A DNA stretch of 64,000 nucleotides from Paenibacillus phytorum (GCF_013141715.1 NZ_WHOA01000263.1:1-64000); one strand, 5' to 3'; shown: positions 8,551 to 17,603, numbered from the stretch's first letter. Numbers and translations are program-made. Notes: generated from the letters alone by a model not told the origin.

Positions 8551-10530
8551 ATGTGGGAGAAAGTAAAAAGCTTCGCTTCGGATTTTTTTGTTACAGGAGA
8601 TCCGTTGATTTACGGGGCGGATGTCAGTATTGCTCTTACCATCGTTGTGGTGGTATTCGTGTTAACGTATTTCAAGAAATGGACATGGCTGTGGCGTGAA
8701 TGGCTAACCACTGTCGATCATAAAAAGATCGGTATTATGTATATCATCTCTGCCTTTCTCATGCTGTTTCGGGGCGGTGTGGATGCCCTCCTCATGAGGG
8801 TGCAGCTTGTTGTGCCTGAGTTCGACTTTTTGGCTCCGGATCACTACAATGAGATTTTTACGACACATGGCGTCATTATGATTTTATTTATGGCGATGCC
8901 GTTTATGTTCGGTTTGTTTAACGTCATGGTGCCTTTGCAGATCGGGGCGAGAGATGTGGCGTTTCCGTTTCTGAATGCGCTAAGCTTCTGGCTCTTCTTC
9001 TCAGGAGCGATGCTGTTCAACTTGTCCTTTGTGATCGGAGGCTCGCCGGATGCAGGCTGGTTGGCGTATCCGCCTTATTCGGGGCTGATGCACAATCCGG
9101 GTCCCGGGCAGGACTTTTATATTTGGGGGATTCAAATTTCGGGAATCGGCAGCCTGATGACGGGGATCAACTTCATTGTCACGATTCTGAAAATGCGTGC
9201 GCCTGGTATGAAGCTGATGAAAATGCCCATGTTTCCATGGTCCGTATTATCAAGTTGTATCGCAATCATCTTTTCATTTCCGATTTTGACGGGAACATTG
9301 GCGCTCCTCTTTTTGGACCGTTACGCAGGCGCGCATTTCTTCACTTTGGATGGCGGTGGCAATCCGATGATGTATATCAATCTGATTTGGATGTGGGGAC
9401 ATCCCGAGGTCTATATTATTGTGCTGCCCGCATTCGGTATTTTTTCAGAAATTGTATCTACCTTTTCGAAGAAAAAGCTGTTCGGTTATAAATCAATGGT
9501 ATACGCCATGATGATTATCAGTATTTTGTCATTTCTCGTGTGGGCGCATCATTTCTTTACTATGGGTTCAGGTGCAGACGTGAATGCTTTCTTCGCTCTG
9601 ACCACCATGTTGATTGCGATCCCTACAGGCGCGAAGGTTTTCAATTGGTTGTTTACGATGTTCCGGGGGAAAATTACGTTCGAAACACCGATGCTTTGGA
9701 CAATTGGGTTTATTCCCTGCTTTGTCACGGGCGGGTTGACGGGGGTGCTGCTGTCGGTTGCTCCTGCTGATTTTCAGTTTCATAACAGCTATTTCCTAGT
9801 TGCTCATTTTCATCATGTTATTATTGGCGGTGTTGTATTTGGTTATTTCGCCGGTCTGTATTATTGGTGGCCTAAACTCTTTGGCTTCAAGCTGAATGAG
9901 CGCATTGGCAAATGGGCGTTCTGGTTCTGGAATATTGGTTTCTATCTGTGCTTCATGCCGCAATATGTGCTTGGTCTCATGGGTATGACACGGCGAGTAG
10001 CGACCTATGGGTGGGATAAGGGCTGGTGGGAGATGAATCTGGTTTCCACCATCGGTGCAGGCTTAATGGGTGTGGCTTTTCTGTTCCAGGTTTGGCAAAT
10101 TGCGCATAGCGTCAAACACCACCGAAGCAATCGAGACACAACGGGCGATCCGTGGAATGGCCGCACGCTGGAATGGTCGATCCCATCTCCTGCACCTCTC
10201 TATAATTTTGCAACGTTGCCTCAGGTTTCTAAGCAGGATGAATGGTGGGAGGAGAAGCTGCGAAGGGAGAGCGGACAGCTGTCTCCGCCTGCTGCAAAGC
10301 TGGAGCCGATCCATATGCCCAAAGATTCCGCTATACCCATTCTGATGTCAGCCTTTTGGTTTATGACCGGTTTTGGGTTCGTGTTTCATTGGCTTTGGTT
10401 AACGATACCGGGATTGGTCGGCGTAGCGGTGTGTATGATTGTCCATTCGTTCAATTATGATACCGATTATTACATCCCAGTGGATGAAATTGAACGCACA
10501 GAAGCTGCAATAAGGAAGGTGACAAGCTAA
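8551..10530 (+). CDS. cyoB: Quinol oxidase subunit I (heme-copper oxidase catalytic subunit)
   Basis: A polytopic subunit of 659 residues carrying both hemes and CuB. Visible ligand motifs: TTHGVIMI (heme a/b His), WMWGHPEVYIIVLPAFG (CuB His and cross-linked Tyr), WAHHFFTMG (two CuB His), and VAHFHHVIIGG (high-spin and low-spin heme His). The long form with N- and C-terminal extra helices is of the CyoB type. The ATG at 8551 (MWEKVKSF) has AAGGAGAG at good spacing; an in-frame TTG at 8545 is too close to it. Its stop overlaps the start of subunit III by one base. Confidence 0.96.
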   Translation: MWEKVKSFASDFFVTGDPLIYGADVSIALTIVVVVFVLTYFKKWTWLWREWLTTVDHKKIGIMYIISAFLMLFRGGVDALLMRVQLVVPEFDFLAPDHYNEIFTTHGVIMILFMAMPFMFGLFNVMVPLQIGARDVAFPFLNALSFWLFFSGAMLFNLSFVIGGSPDAGWLAYPPYSGLMHNPGPGQDFYIWGIQISGIGSLMTGINFIVTILKMRAPGMKLMKMPMFPWSVLSSCIAIIFSFPILTGTLALLFLDRYAGAHFFTLDGGGNPMMYINLIWMWGHPEVYIIVLPAFGIFSEIVSTFSKKKLFGYKSMVYAMMIISILSFLVWAHHFFTMGSGADVNAFFALTTMLIAIPTGAKVFNWLFTMFRGKITFETPMLWTIGFIPCFVTGGLTGVLLSVAPADFQFHNSYFLVAHFHHVIIGGVVFGYFAGLYYWWPKLFGFKLNERIGKWAFWFWNIGFYLCFMPQYVLGLMGMTRRVATYGWDKGWWEMNLVSTIGAGLMGVAFLFQVWQIAHSVKHHRSNRDTTGDPWNGRTLEWSIPSPAPLYNFATLPQVSKQDEWWEEKLRRESGQLSPPAAKLEPIHMPKDSAIPILMSAFWFMTGFGFVFHWLWLTIPGLVGVAVCMIVHSFNYDTDYYIPVDEIERTEAAIRKVTS

Positions 10531-11156
10531 TGGCTCAATCAAATGTCTCGGGGCAGGCTTATCCATCCGAATCGCATTCGGAACATCATGCTCATCCGGA
10601 TATGGAGGAAATGCGAACGTTCGGATTCTGGATCTATCTGATGACCGATGTTATATTATTCGGAACTTTTTTTGCAACGTATATTGTGCTTCGGGGAAAT
10701 ACCAATGGCGGTCCGGGGCCAGCCGAGCTGTTCGAAATAGGCGGAGTGATCGCGAGTACGTTCATTTTGCTCACAAGCAGCTATACATGCGGGTTAGCGC
10801 TATTGGCCATGAATAGAGGGAAACGACAAGATTTGATCGGCTGGCTGGGTATTACCGTATTACTCGGCGCAACCTTCATCGGGCTAGAAATCAACGAGTT
10901 TATTCATCTGGTGCATGAAGGCGCAACAATGGGTTCAAGTGCCTTTTTATCGGCATTTTATACGCTGGTGGGTACTCATGGCCTGCATGTACTGGTTGGA
11001 TTGGTCTGGATGGTTGGTGTGATGATTCAGCTATCTAGGAAGGGCATTACGCCTGTAACTAAGCGTAAAGTCAATGTGATCAGCTTGTTCTGGCATTTCC
11101 TTGATGTGGTCTGGATTTTCGTGTTCACGGTTGTTTATCTAATGGGGGTGAGCTAG
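10530..11156 (+). CDS. cyoC: Quinol oxidase subunit III
   Basis: A 208-residue membrane protein with five predicted helices of the CyoC/QoxC family. It begins with a His-rich hydrophilic stretch (SESHSEHHAHPDMEEMRTF), followed by GFWIYLMTDVILFGTFFATY, and near the end has GTHGLHVLVGLVWM and FWHFLDVVWIFVFTVVYL, which are typical of subunit III. It supports assembly and proton uptake of subunit I. It overlaps subunit I by one base, and subunit IV follows without a gap, which implies translational coupling. Confidence 0.95.
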   Translation: MAQSNVSGQAYPSESHSEHHAHPDMEEMRTFGFWIYLMTDVILFGTFFATYIVLRGNTNGGPGPAELFEIGGVIASTFILLTSSYTCGLALLAMNRGKRQDLIGWLGITVLLGATFIGLEINEFIHLVHEGATMGSSAFLSAFYTLVGTHGLHVLVGLVWMVGVMIQLSRKGITPVTKRKVNVISLFWHFLDVVWIFVFTVVYLMGVS

Positions 11157-11483
11157 ATGGCGCAGGTTGAATCGGTCCATCCGACAGAGGAAGTGCACGG
11201 TTCGTTCAAAACGTACACGATTGGCTTTCTATGCTCCATCATTCTGACGATGATTCCGATCGCCATTGTGATGAATGGCTGGCTAGAGGGAGTAAGCAAT
11301 GCGGTTGTGTTGATGACGGCAGCCGTTCTTCAATTGGCTGTACAGCTGATTTTTTTCATGCATCTGCGTGAGGAGAAGAAACCGCGTTATAACCTGTTCT
11401 CCTTGCTTCTCGGTTTGGTTATTCTGCTAGTTATCGTCGCCGGGTCGATGTGGATCATGCTGTACAATATGGTGGCTTTATGA
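11157..11483 (+). CDS. cyoD: Quinol oxidase subunit IV
   Basis: A small protein of 108 residues with three membrane helices of the CyoD/QoxD/CtaF type, including AVVLMTAAVLQLAVQLIFFM then HLREEKKPRYN. It abuts subunit III and its TGA overlaps the ATG of the heme O synthase gene, as in cyoABCDE operons. Confidence 0.93.
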   Translation: MAQVESVHPTEEVHGSFKTYTIGFLCSIILTMIPIAIVMNGWLEGVSNAVVLMTAAVLQLAVQLIFFMHLREEKKPRYNLFSLLLGLVILLVIVAGSMWIMLYNMVAL

Positions 11484-12358
11484 GCCGTACAGGTTTATTC
11501 GCTGACTGGATTCAGTTAACGAAGCCGAGAATCCTTCAACTGAATCTTTTTGCCGCATTTGGAGGCTATTGGTTAGCCTCCAAATGGATGGTGGAGTGGA
11601 GTTTATTGTTATGGACGCTGTTTGGAACTGCCTTAACGATGGCGTCTTCATGTGTGGTAAATAATATTTGGGATTACAAGCTTGACCAGAAGATGAATCG
11701 AACCAAAGAGCGGCCGCTTGCAACCGGCAGACTGAAGACCAGAGACGTACTCTTATATGCTCTGACACTCGGAATAGCTGGAGAATTCATCTTGTTTTGG
11801 AAAGTAAGTGTGTTGTGTGGCTGGTTAGGACTGATGGGGATGCTCGTCTACATCGTTATTTACACGATGTGGCTGAAGCGAACTTCAACTTGGAGCACAT
11901 CCATCGGAGGGATATCCGGCGCCATGCCACCAGTGATCGGTTATTGTTCTTATACAAATGAGGTTGATGTGGGCGCTCTGCTCTTGTTTTCATTAATGTT
12001 TCTATGGCAGCCTGCTCACTTCTGGTCGCTTGCCATTCGGCGCGTAGAGGAGTATAGAGCAGCAGGTTTTCCACTTCTGCCCGTCCTTAAAGGGATAGGA
12101 CGCACCAAGCTGCAAATGATCCCCTATGTTGCGCTGTTATTTCCGACTGTCATCCTTCTATATATGTATGATTATACCGGGGCAGTTTTTCTAATTGTGT
12201 CTTTGTTGGCAGGCATTGTTTGGTTATGGCATACGCTGCGGGGAAGAACAGCGATGGATACTGAACGCTGGGCCAAAACGAATTTTTTGATTTCGGTCAA
12301 TTACTTGATGGTGGTATTTTTCATTTTGATTCTAGACACGTCGGGTCGACCATTCTAA
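11480..12358 (+). CDS. ctaB: Heme O synthase (protoheme IX farnesyltransferase)
   Basis: A UbiA-type membrane prenyltransferase that adds a farnesyl group to heme B. It has 292 residues and about nine helices. The Asp-rich motifs are NNIWDYKLDQKMNRTKERPLA as the first (NxxxDxxxD) and a second loop (YKxDVG-like, here YTNEVDVGALLLFSLMFLWQ); QPAHFWSLAI is also conserved. Translation starts at ATG 11480, overlapping the TGA of subunit IV; the longer reading from 11450 would run through cyoD. It supplies heme O for the adjacent oxidase; no ctaA (heme A synthase) is in the window. Confidence 0.94.
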   Translation: MSRTGLFADWIQLTKPRILQLNLFAAFGGYWLASKWMVEWSLLLWTLFGTALTMASSCVVNNIWDYKLDQKMNRTKERPLATGRLKTRDVLLYALTLGIAGEFILFWKVSVLCGWLGLMGMLVYIVIYTMWLKRTSTWSTSIGGISGAMPPVIGYCSYTNEVDVGALLLFSLMFLWQPAHFWSLAIRRVEEYRAAGFPLLPVLKGIGRTKLQMIPYVALLFPTVILLYMYDYTGAVFLIVSLLAGIVWLWHTLRGRTAMDTERWAKTNFLISVNYLMVVFFILILDTSGRPF

Positions 12359-12382
12359 TTGAAAATAGGAGGAGGATATTAA

Positions 12383-12790
12383 ATGAAAAGATCGTTGCAT
12401 CTGTTGGGGGTAGCACTTGCCACCCTCTTGCTGATCGCAGGTTGTTCAAGCCCTCCATCTGAGCCTAGTGAAGTTGCCGATTTGGTACATGTTGTGATCA
12501 TATCGTCTCCTGAAATGATTCAACTAGGTCAGCCTGTTCAAATAGAAGCACATGTTACACAAGGCTCCAAGCCAGTAGAAGATGCCCAGAAAGTAGAATT
12601 TGAAATTTGGAAAGAAGGCAATAACGAGCATGAGAAAATCAAAGTGGCTCATGACCGAGGGGGAATTTATCCCATCAGCCGAACATTTTCTGAAGAAGGG
12701 GTTTATTATGTAATTGCCCATGTAACTGCCAGAGATATGCATGTCATGCCCAAAAAGGAATTGGTCGTTGGAGCTGTCAAGTCGAAATGA
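12383..12790 (+). CDS. FixH/YtkA-like lipoprotein in oxidase operon
   Basis: A 135-residue lipoprotein with a signal peptide and lipobox LLIAGC (Cys about residue 22), followed by one beta-sandwich domain. The pattern VQIEAHVTQGSKPVEDAQKV, FEIWKEG, GGIYPISRTFSEEGVYYVIAHVTA matches the YtkA-like/FixH group, associated with copper oxidase assembly or metal handling. GGAGGAGG stands before the ATG. Position between ctaB and two more lipoprotein genes suggests oxidase maturation outside the membrane. Biochemical role is inferred only. Confidence 0.7.
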   Translation: MKRSLHLLGVALATLLLIAGCSSPPSEPSEVADLVHVVIISSPEMIQLGQPVQIEAHVTQGSKPVEDAQKVEFEIWKEGNNEHEKIKVAHDRGGIYPISRTFSEEGVYYVIAHVTARDMHVMPKKELVVGAVKSK

Positions 12791-12842
12791 CAGAAAAGTC
12801 TGATTAAGGATTTCTAAACTGTTGGAGAGGCAGTGGAACGTT

Positions 12843-13172
12843 TTGAGTGGAAAAAGTTGTTTACTTGCTATGATGTTTATCTTTCTTTTATCCGCATGCA
12901 GTCAAGGAAATAATGATCGGTTAATGGCTTCGAGCTCAGCCACACCTGAAGATGCCAAAGCAGTTGTACTGTATAAAAAACAATGTATTTCCTGTCATGG
13001 AGTTGATTTAAGCGGTAAAGTAGGTCCAAGCTTGCAGGAGATTGGCACTAGGCTGACAGAGCAGCAGTTGATGGATATCGTTCATGATGGAAGAAGGGGC
13101 ATGCCTTCGTTCAAAAAGATAATAAATACTGAGGAAATCAAGGTTTTGGCGCAATGGCTTGCGAAAAACTGA
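12843..13172 (+). CDS. Small lipoprotein cytochrome c (c551 type)
   Basis: A one-heme cytochrome c with motif CISCH, axial Met in GRRGMPSFKK and a C-terminal helix (VLAQWLAKN). A hydrophobic stretch with lipobox LLSAC precedes the domain, so it is anchored by lipid on the outer face. Start is uncertain: TTG 12843 has GGAGAGG about 12 bases upstream; TTG 12822 is an alternative with no ribosome binding site. It lies in the quinol oxidase operon although that oxidase has no CuA site. Confidence 0.85.
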   Translation: MSGKSCLLAMMFIFLLSACSQGNNDRLMASSSATPEDAKAVVLYKKQCISCHGVDLSGKVGPSLQEIGTRLTEQQLMDIVHDGRRGMPSFKKIINTEEIKVLAQWLAKN

Positions 13173-13195
13173 TCTTGCCTAAGGAGGTGTTACAG

Positions 13196-13774
13196 GTGAA
13201 GAAAGCAGTTATGTGCTGCTTAATAAGTTTGGTAATATTGATCCTTGCAACTGCATGCGGCAGCGGCAAGCCTAATCAGCTTCATATTCCTGTCCAACCC
13301 TTTGAGTATACCAATCAGGATGAGAAACCGGTCGGACTATCAGATTTAAAAGAAAAGGTGTGGATTGCAAATTTTGTTTTTACCCATTGTGCTACCGTAT
13401 GTCCAACCATGACGGCCAATATGGCTAATCTTCAAGAACGATTAAAAGAGGCCGGAGCGAAGGCGGAATTGATTTCCTTCTCTGTTGATCCGGAGCAGGA
13501 TGACCCGGCAGCTTTAAAAAGCTATCTGCAAAAATTTGATGCCGACTTTACGAACTGGCATGCGTTAACCGGCTACGATTTTGATGTAATCAAAACATTT
13601 GTTTTACGTTCATTTAAATCACCTATTGCTAAGGATACCAGCTCCGATCAAGTCATTCACGGCACTTCTTTTTATCTGGTGGATCAATCAGGAATTGTCG
13701 TAGCCAAGTATGACGGAATGCTAGATGTTCCATACGACAAAATCATAAAGGATGTAAAGGTTTTGCAGCAATAG
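13196..13774 (+). CDS. SCO1/SenC family copper-binding lipoprotein
   Basis: A thioredoxin-fold copper chaperone of 192 residues. Signal peptide with lipobox LATAC; the copper/redox motif is HCATVCPTM (CxxxC), and the distal His is in VIHGTSFYLVDQSG. GTG 13196 is preceded by AAGGAGGTG at ideal spacing, so this start is used instead of an earlier ATG inside the cytochrome gene. SCO proteins normally metallate CuA of cytochrome c oxidase; here the neighbour is a quinol oxidase without CuA, so it may serve another oxidase, CuB, or thiol redox. Confidence 0.9.
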   Translation: MKKAVMCCLISLVILILATACGSGKPNQLHIPVQPFEYTNQDEKPVGLSDLKEKVWIANFVFTHCATVCPTMTANMANLQERLKEAGAKAELISFSVDPEQDDPAALKSYLQKFDADFTNWHALTGYDFDVIKTFVLRSFKSPIAKDTSSDQVIHGTSFYLVDQSGIVVAKYDGMLDVPYDKIIKDVKVLQQ

Positions 13775-13798
13775 GGAATTCGATCGTTATCGAAACAA

Positions 13799-13851
13799 AG
13801 GGTTGTCCTATCTATCGTAAACTACACGATTCATGGGACAACCCTAATTTT
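13799..13851. terminator. Bidirectional terminator between SCO1 and MocR genes
   Basis: Perfect 10-bp arms AGGGTTGTCC and GGACAACCCT with a 27-base loop, followed by AATTTT on the plus strand. It lies between two convergent genes. Confidence 0.7.
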
Positions 13852-13873
13852 AATTAAGCAGTCAAATAGAAGA

Positions 13874-15307
13874 TTACAATACGCTTCGAAGAGCGGCTGC
13901 AAATTTGGCGATTCCCGGACCAATTTCCTCTGCACTTGGTCTTGCAAAAGTAAATCGCACATAACCGGAGTCTGAACCGTAAACGCTGCCGGGTACCATG
14001 ATAACGCCCCTTCGGATGGCTTCTTCCAACAGCTTGTTATCATTCACCTCAGGGATAATTTTGCACCATAGGTGCAAGCCTCCTTGAGGAATCGCAAAGC
14101 TGACCAAGTCAGGCAATTCTTTATGGAGTGCCTCAATCAACAAATCCCGTTTATAGAGCAGATGCATCCTCAAACGCTCCAAATGAGGCTGGAAATAGGG
14201 AGACTTCAAGAACTGCGAAGCAACCTTCTGGGGAACGACACTAAGTCCGAAATCCATCTGTTGTCGGGCATCGGCCAGCCTCTCGACTACGGCATGGGGA
14301 GCGACCATCCACCCAACACGCAGCCCTGATGCCGCGATTTTGGATAAAGAGCCGATATAAAGGACCGAGCCAATAGGATCAATGGATTTGAGCGGCATCG
14401 GTGGAGTCCCGTCATAGGCTGTCAGGCTAAAGGGATCATCCTCTACAATGGGAAGGCCTAGTTCACTTGCAACATCAAGCAATTCAATACGACGTTCATC
14501 ATCCAGTACAAGGCCAGTTGGGTTTTGATAATTTGGGTTAATAAATACCATCTTAATCCGGTGTTTCTTGTAAAGTGAACGAATATCCTCAGGCCGGACC
14601 CCTTTATCATCGACTGGAAGACGGAACAATCGAAGACCGGCTGATTGAAACATTGGCAATGAGTAGTAATAAGAAGGATCTTCAATGGCAACTGCATCAC
14701 CGGGAGACAGCAAACATTGTGTAATTAAATACAGAGATTGCTGGGAACCCGATGTAATGAGAATTGAAGCATCGGTTGTTTGAATCCCCCGATATTGTTT
14801 TAAATACGAAACCAGCGATTCTCTGAGCGGGTTGTACCCTTGTGGATTGTCGTAACCCAAATAGGAGGTGTAATGTTTTTCGCTCATGAGATGATTGATT
14901 TCTTCAACAGGAGCCAGATCCCCCGCCAGTTCTCCACTGGCATAATCAATCAATGCTGGATTTTGCCTAAGAGCCTCCCGAATACGCCTCAAAAATGGCA
15001 AATTAGGCAAGAAGCTCCCGCCTTCTGTGTACCGATGCCAGTTAGGGGTATGCCTCGGTGTAGCTCCCCATTTATATTTACTTACTCGCGTTCCGCTTCC
15101 GGACCGGCTCTCTATAATTCCAAGTGAACGAAGCTCCGCATAAGCTAGGATTACAGTGCTGCGGTTCACTCCCAATTGCTCGGCTAATTTTCTTTCAGAG
15201 GGAAGCAGGCTTCCCGGTGGAAACTCGCCGTAAGAGATCCTTTGTTCGATATCGTCAGCAATTTGTTGATATAAAGTTCGACCGCTTAAACGATCGGGTT
15301 TCCACAT
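13874..15307 (-). CDS. MocR/PdxR-type transcriptional regulator (GntR HTH + aminotransferase domain)
   Basis: Two domains in 477 residues: an N-terminal GntR winged helix (LYQQIADDIEQRISYGEFPPG, LPSERKLAEQLGVNRSTV) and a fold-type-I aminotransferase-like domain with ITSGSQQSLYLITQCLL, NPNYQNPTG and the PLP lysine in SLSKIAASGLRVGW. Members sense PLP or amino-acid/PLP adducts; PdxR activates vitamin B6 synthesis. No pdxST or transporter target is adjacent, so the ligand is open. The upstream region 15308-15513 holds no recognisable gene and probably carries its promoter. Confidence 0.9.
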   Translation of the reverse strand: MWKPDRLSGRTLYQQIADDIEQRISYGEFPPGSLLPSERKLAEQLGVNRSTVILAYAELRSLGIIESRSGSGTRVSKYKWGATPRHTPNWHRYTEGGSFLPNLPFLRRIREALRQNPALIDYASGELAGDLAPVEEINHLMSEKHYTSYLGYDNPQGYNPLRESLVSYLKQYRGIQTTDASILITSGSQQSLYLITQCLLSPGDAVAIEDPSYYYSLPMFQSAGLRLFRLPVDDKGVRPEDIRSLYKKHRIKMVFINPNYQNPTGLVLDDERRIELLDVASELGLPIVEDDPFSLTAYDGTPPMPLKSIDPIGSVLYIGSLSKIAASGLRVGWMVAPHAVVERLADARQQMDFGLSVVPQKVASQFLKSPYFQPHLERLRMHLLYKRDLLIEALHKELPDLVSFAIPQGGLHLWCKIIPEVNDNKLLEEAIRRGVIMVPGSVYGSDSGYVRFTFARPSAEEIGPGIAKFAAALRSVL

Positions 15308-15513
15308 GATCTACACCTCTACCTGTTTATATATAGTATGAAATACGATTGTGATTTTTATCATAACATTTGATAAAGCCATAGCCAGCTTCAATTTTCA
15401 ACATAAAAATGACAAATGTCTATCGATCTGTTGAACTTGAAGGGGATACATGACCTTAAAATGATGGATATAATGGATTGCGTTTTGGATTATGAAATGA
15501 AAAAAGCAAACCT

Positions 15514-15891
15514 CTATTTGGAAGTCCAACAGTATAATGATCGGATATCCATCTGCAGCACTTCTTCGATGTCGCTCATGCGGATCCATAGCTGCTGGAT
15601 ACTTTGTAGCGTATCAGGTGGAAGCGCCATATGTCGTTGTTGAATTCGGGAGAGGCTGATGCCAATGCATTGGGGGTGTCGTGGATTGACGACAAGGTCA
15701 TCCAGCAAGACAGTTATTCCAGCCTCTAGGTCGGGGATTTCTTCCATCTTAAGCTGCTGAAACGGAGCCGTTAATGGCACGTACATTGAAGTTTTGTTCC
15801 AATCCAGCTCTTGAGGCCGAAAACGCAGCGCCATGAGGAATGGTTGTATACGCTCTTCATGAAAGTCATAAAAGACGGTTAGTTTTGCCAT
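15514..15891 (-). CDS. Unrecognised protein translationally coupled to ImmA/IrrE gene
   Basis: A 125-residue protein starting MAKLTVFYDFHEERIQPFLM with AAGGGGG upstream of the ATG at 15891. It overlaps the 3' end of the protease gene by 13 bases, so the two are co-translated. No signal peptide or membrane segment is visible; there is a leucine-rich C-terminal part. I do not recognise the family. It may be a conserved partner of small ImmA-containing phage-derived loci. Confidence 0.6.
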   Translation of the reverse strand: MAKLTVFYDFHEERIQPFLMALRFRPQELDWNKTSMYVPLTAPFQQLKMEEIPDLEAGITVLLDDLVVNPRHPQCIGISLSRIQQRHMALPPDTLQSIQQLWIRMSDIEEVLQMDIRSLYCWTSK

Positions 15892-16508
15892 TTGCCATCG
15901 CCCCCTTTTCGCTTCAGATGTTCCAGCTTGTCCATGATGAGGCGAGTTGCATCGGACCAATTAGCTGGATTGTATTTACTAGCTTGGCTTTGTGTAAATA
16001 GCTGGTATTCATGATCGATAATGCCTTGCAGGACACGACGCTGAATTTGCTCTATGCGCGCTGCAGCAAGCCGATGGGTTACTTGAAACTCATCGGAGAG
16101 AAGGGCAATCATCTCGTTCTTTTGCTCGGGCAGCGGTAGTTTCTTAAGCATAGAAATGGGTATTGCCGCGTAGAGCTGGAAGGCCGATGCGTCCTGCTCC
16201 TGCCAATCGACATACCGATCTGGCATGATCATTTGGTTGCCGGAATGGCGAAGCACATGGCAAAGCTCGTGAAGGAAGTCTTCCCACTGCTCTTTGGCAG
16301 ATAATCGCCGATCTACGTTGATGCTGAATTGTCCGTTATTTTCGACGGCCATGCTGTTCATATCCATCGCATAAACCCAAATATGCAGTTTAGCAGCCAA
16401 ATTGGTCATGCTAAGCTGAGCTGGCTCTATGATATCATGTTGGTGATATAAAGCTTCGACCCATTGTTCCAGAGGGGTGGTTTGGTAGTGTGTGAACAGG
16501 ACAAACAC
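15879..16508 (-). CDS. immA: ImmA/IrrE family zinc metallopeptidase
   Basis: A 209-residue protein with the zinc motif LHELCHVLRHSG (HExxH) near residue 76 and a downstream D-x-Q-E helix of the ImmA/IrrE family. ImmA of ICEBs1 and phage phi105 cleaves the cognate XRE repressor ImmR to induce the element. The next gene upstream on the same strand is an XRE regulator, the classical arrangement. The start is uncertain: the GTG at 16508 overlaps its own GAGG, so a slightly later start is possible. Confidence 0.85.
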   Translation of the reverse strand: MFVLFTHYQTTPLEQWVEALYHQHDIIEPAQLSMTNLAAKLHIWVYAMDMNSMAVENNGQFSINVDRRLSAKEQWEDFLHELCHVLRHSGNQMIMPDRYVDWQEQDASAFQLYAAIPISMLKKLPLPEQKNEMIALLSDEFQVTHRLAAARIEQIQRRVLQGIIDHEYQLFTQSQASKYNPANWSDATRLIMDKLEHLKRKGGDGKWQN

Positions 16509-16613
16509 CTCGTTATAGGAATGTATGTTCGTTTATTTAAGGTAAAGAAAAGCCCGCTAGGGCTTGGCTTTATTGTAAAAGGATAAGATTTCAAGATGGC
16601 GCTTAAGCCACTG

Positions 16614-17018
16614 TTATTGCTGACTGTCTGGTTTGCGGGTCATCTGCTGCTCTTTGATGAAGTTCCAAAAGCGGAGCATTTCGTCCCGACGCTCTTTGGG
16701 CGCATTTTTGAAATCTTTGAAAAATAAGCTGACTTCAGGATCATCGACTTCCGAACCGCTCAGTCCAAATGGTCCATCAAGCGCCTCTTCCTCCGTCGGA
16801 GCAAACCCGGCAAGCAGTAGAAGATCATCCTTATCAGCACTTCTAAGCGCATCGGCTAAGGCGATAACCGTTTCCCTGGATGGATTGAAGCGGTTATTTT
16901 CTATGGAGTTAATAAATGAATAACTGACACCGGATCTTTCTCCGAGTTCTCTAAGGGAGAAATTGTTCTGCTGACGCAAATGCCGGATTCGAATGCCGAA
17001 TTGCACCATATCTTTCAT
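16614..17018 (-). CDS. immR: XRE-family repressor (ImmR-like)
   Basis: A helix-turn-helix of the Cro/cI type at residues 5-60 (IRHLRQQNNFSLRELGERSG, then SYSFINSIENNRFNPS) with a C-terminal tail rich in acidic residues that likely mediates oligomerisation or ImmA recognition. The ATG at 17018 has AGGTGA nine bases upstream; a longer reading from 17060 lacks one. It is divergent from an ArpU-like gene, and the shared intergenic region has two copies of a 17-bp dyad that also occurs before the lysis operon. These are the natural candidates for its operators. Confidence 0.85.
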   Translation of the reverse strand: MKDMVQFGIRIRHLRQQNNFSLRELGERSGVSYSFINSIENNRFNPSRETVIALADALRSADKDDLLLLAGFAPTEEEALDGPFGLSGSEVDDPEVSLFFKDFKNAPKERRDEMLRFWNFIKEQQMTRKPDSQQ

Positions 17019-17084
17019 CGCTTCATCACCTGTTTCTATTGTAAAGGGTTGGTGATACAAAAAACAAGAGGGTTCGGCAAGAAA

Positions 17085-17101
17085 GTTTTGATTTTCAAAA
17101 C
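17085..17101. promoter_or_regulatory. 17-bp dyad operator copy 1 (XRE/ArpU-like intergenic region)
   Basis: GTTTTGATTTTCAAAAC: arms GTTTTGA and TCAAAAC with a 3-base centre. It lies 67 bp upstream of the repressor start on the minus strand, in the divergent promoter region. Confidence 0.65.
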
Positions 17102-17140
17102 ATTTTGTGTTGAATTTTTAAACAAGAAGACGTATGATTT

Positions 17141-17157
17141 GTTTAGAAATTCAAAAC
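17141..17157. promoter_or_regulatory. 17-bp dyad operator copy 2
   Basis: GTTTAGAAATTCAAAAC: the same dyad as copy 1 with one arm mismatch. It lies 56 bp from copy 1 and 27 bp before the ArpU-like start, where bound repressor would block that promoter. Confidence 0.6.
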
Positions 17158-17183
17158 GACAAATTCTAGGAGATGGTCGGAGA

Positions 17184-17603
17184 ATGGTGGAACGTATTTT
17201 ACACATAGAGCAAGAACAAGTTGATCGGCGGGCAACGCGTAAGCGGGTGGAAGATGTGCTCGAAACGGTTCGTATGTACCGATTGATCGGGTATGTGCGG
17301 AGAGAGAGAGGGGCGATTTCGAGCTCGAATCAGGTGTTCAAGGTGAAGGAGCAGGAAGCTGTGTATCAGGTGGATACAGAGGAACAAATGGTTGGTTTAT
17401 GTGCTGAGGTAGAGCAAGCGTTGTTGCTGCTTGATGAACTTGAACAGGAAATGATCAGCAAACGTTATTTGCAAAGGGACAAGTTGTTCGATTTCTTGCT
17501 GTTCCATGAGCTGAATTTGAGCGAGCGCACGTATCGTCGGGTGAAGGCTAAGGCGATAGCTAAGCTGGCTTACATGCTGCGACTAGAGGTGATTCTTTCT
17601 TAA
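17184..17603 (+). CDS. ArpU/RinA-like phage transcriptional regulator
   Basis: A protein of 139 residues (MVERILHIEQEQVDRRATRK) with a C-terminal sigma-like helix-turn-helix (LFHELNLSERTYRRVKAKAI). The length, N-terminal helical part and terminal HTH match ArpU/RinA-type phage late-gene regulators, which activate structural and lysis genes. The ATG at 17184 has AGGAGA about ten bases upstream. An in-frame reading from 16980 would pass through both dyad operators and is unlikely. Family assignment is by pattern and context. Confidence 0.65.
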   Translation: MVERILHIEQEQVDRRATRKRVEDVLETVRMYRLIGYVRRERGAISSSNQVFKVKEQEAVYQVDTEEQMVGLCAEVEQALLLLDELEQEMISKRYLQRDKLFDFLLFHELNLSERTYRRVKAKAIAKLAYMLRLEVILS

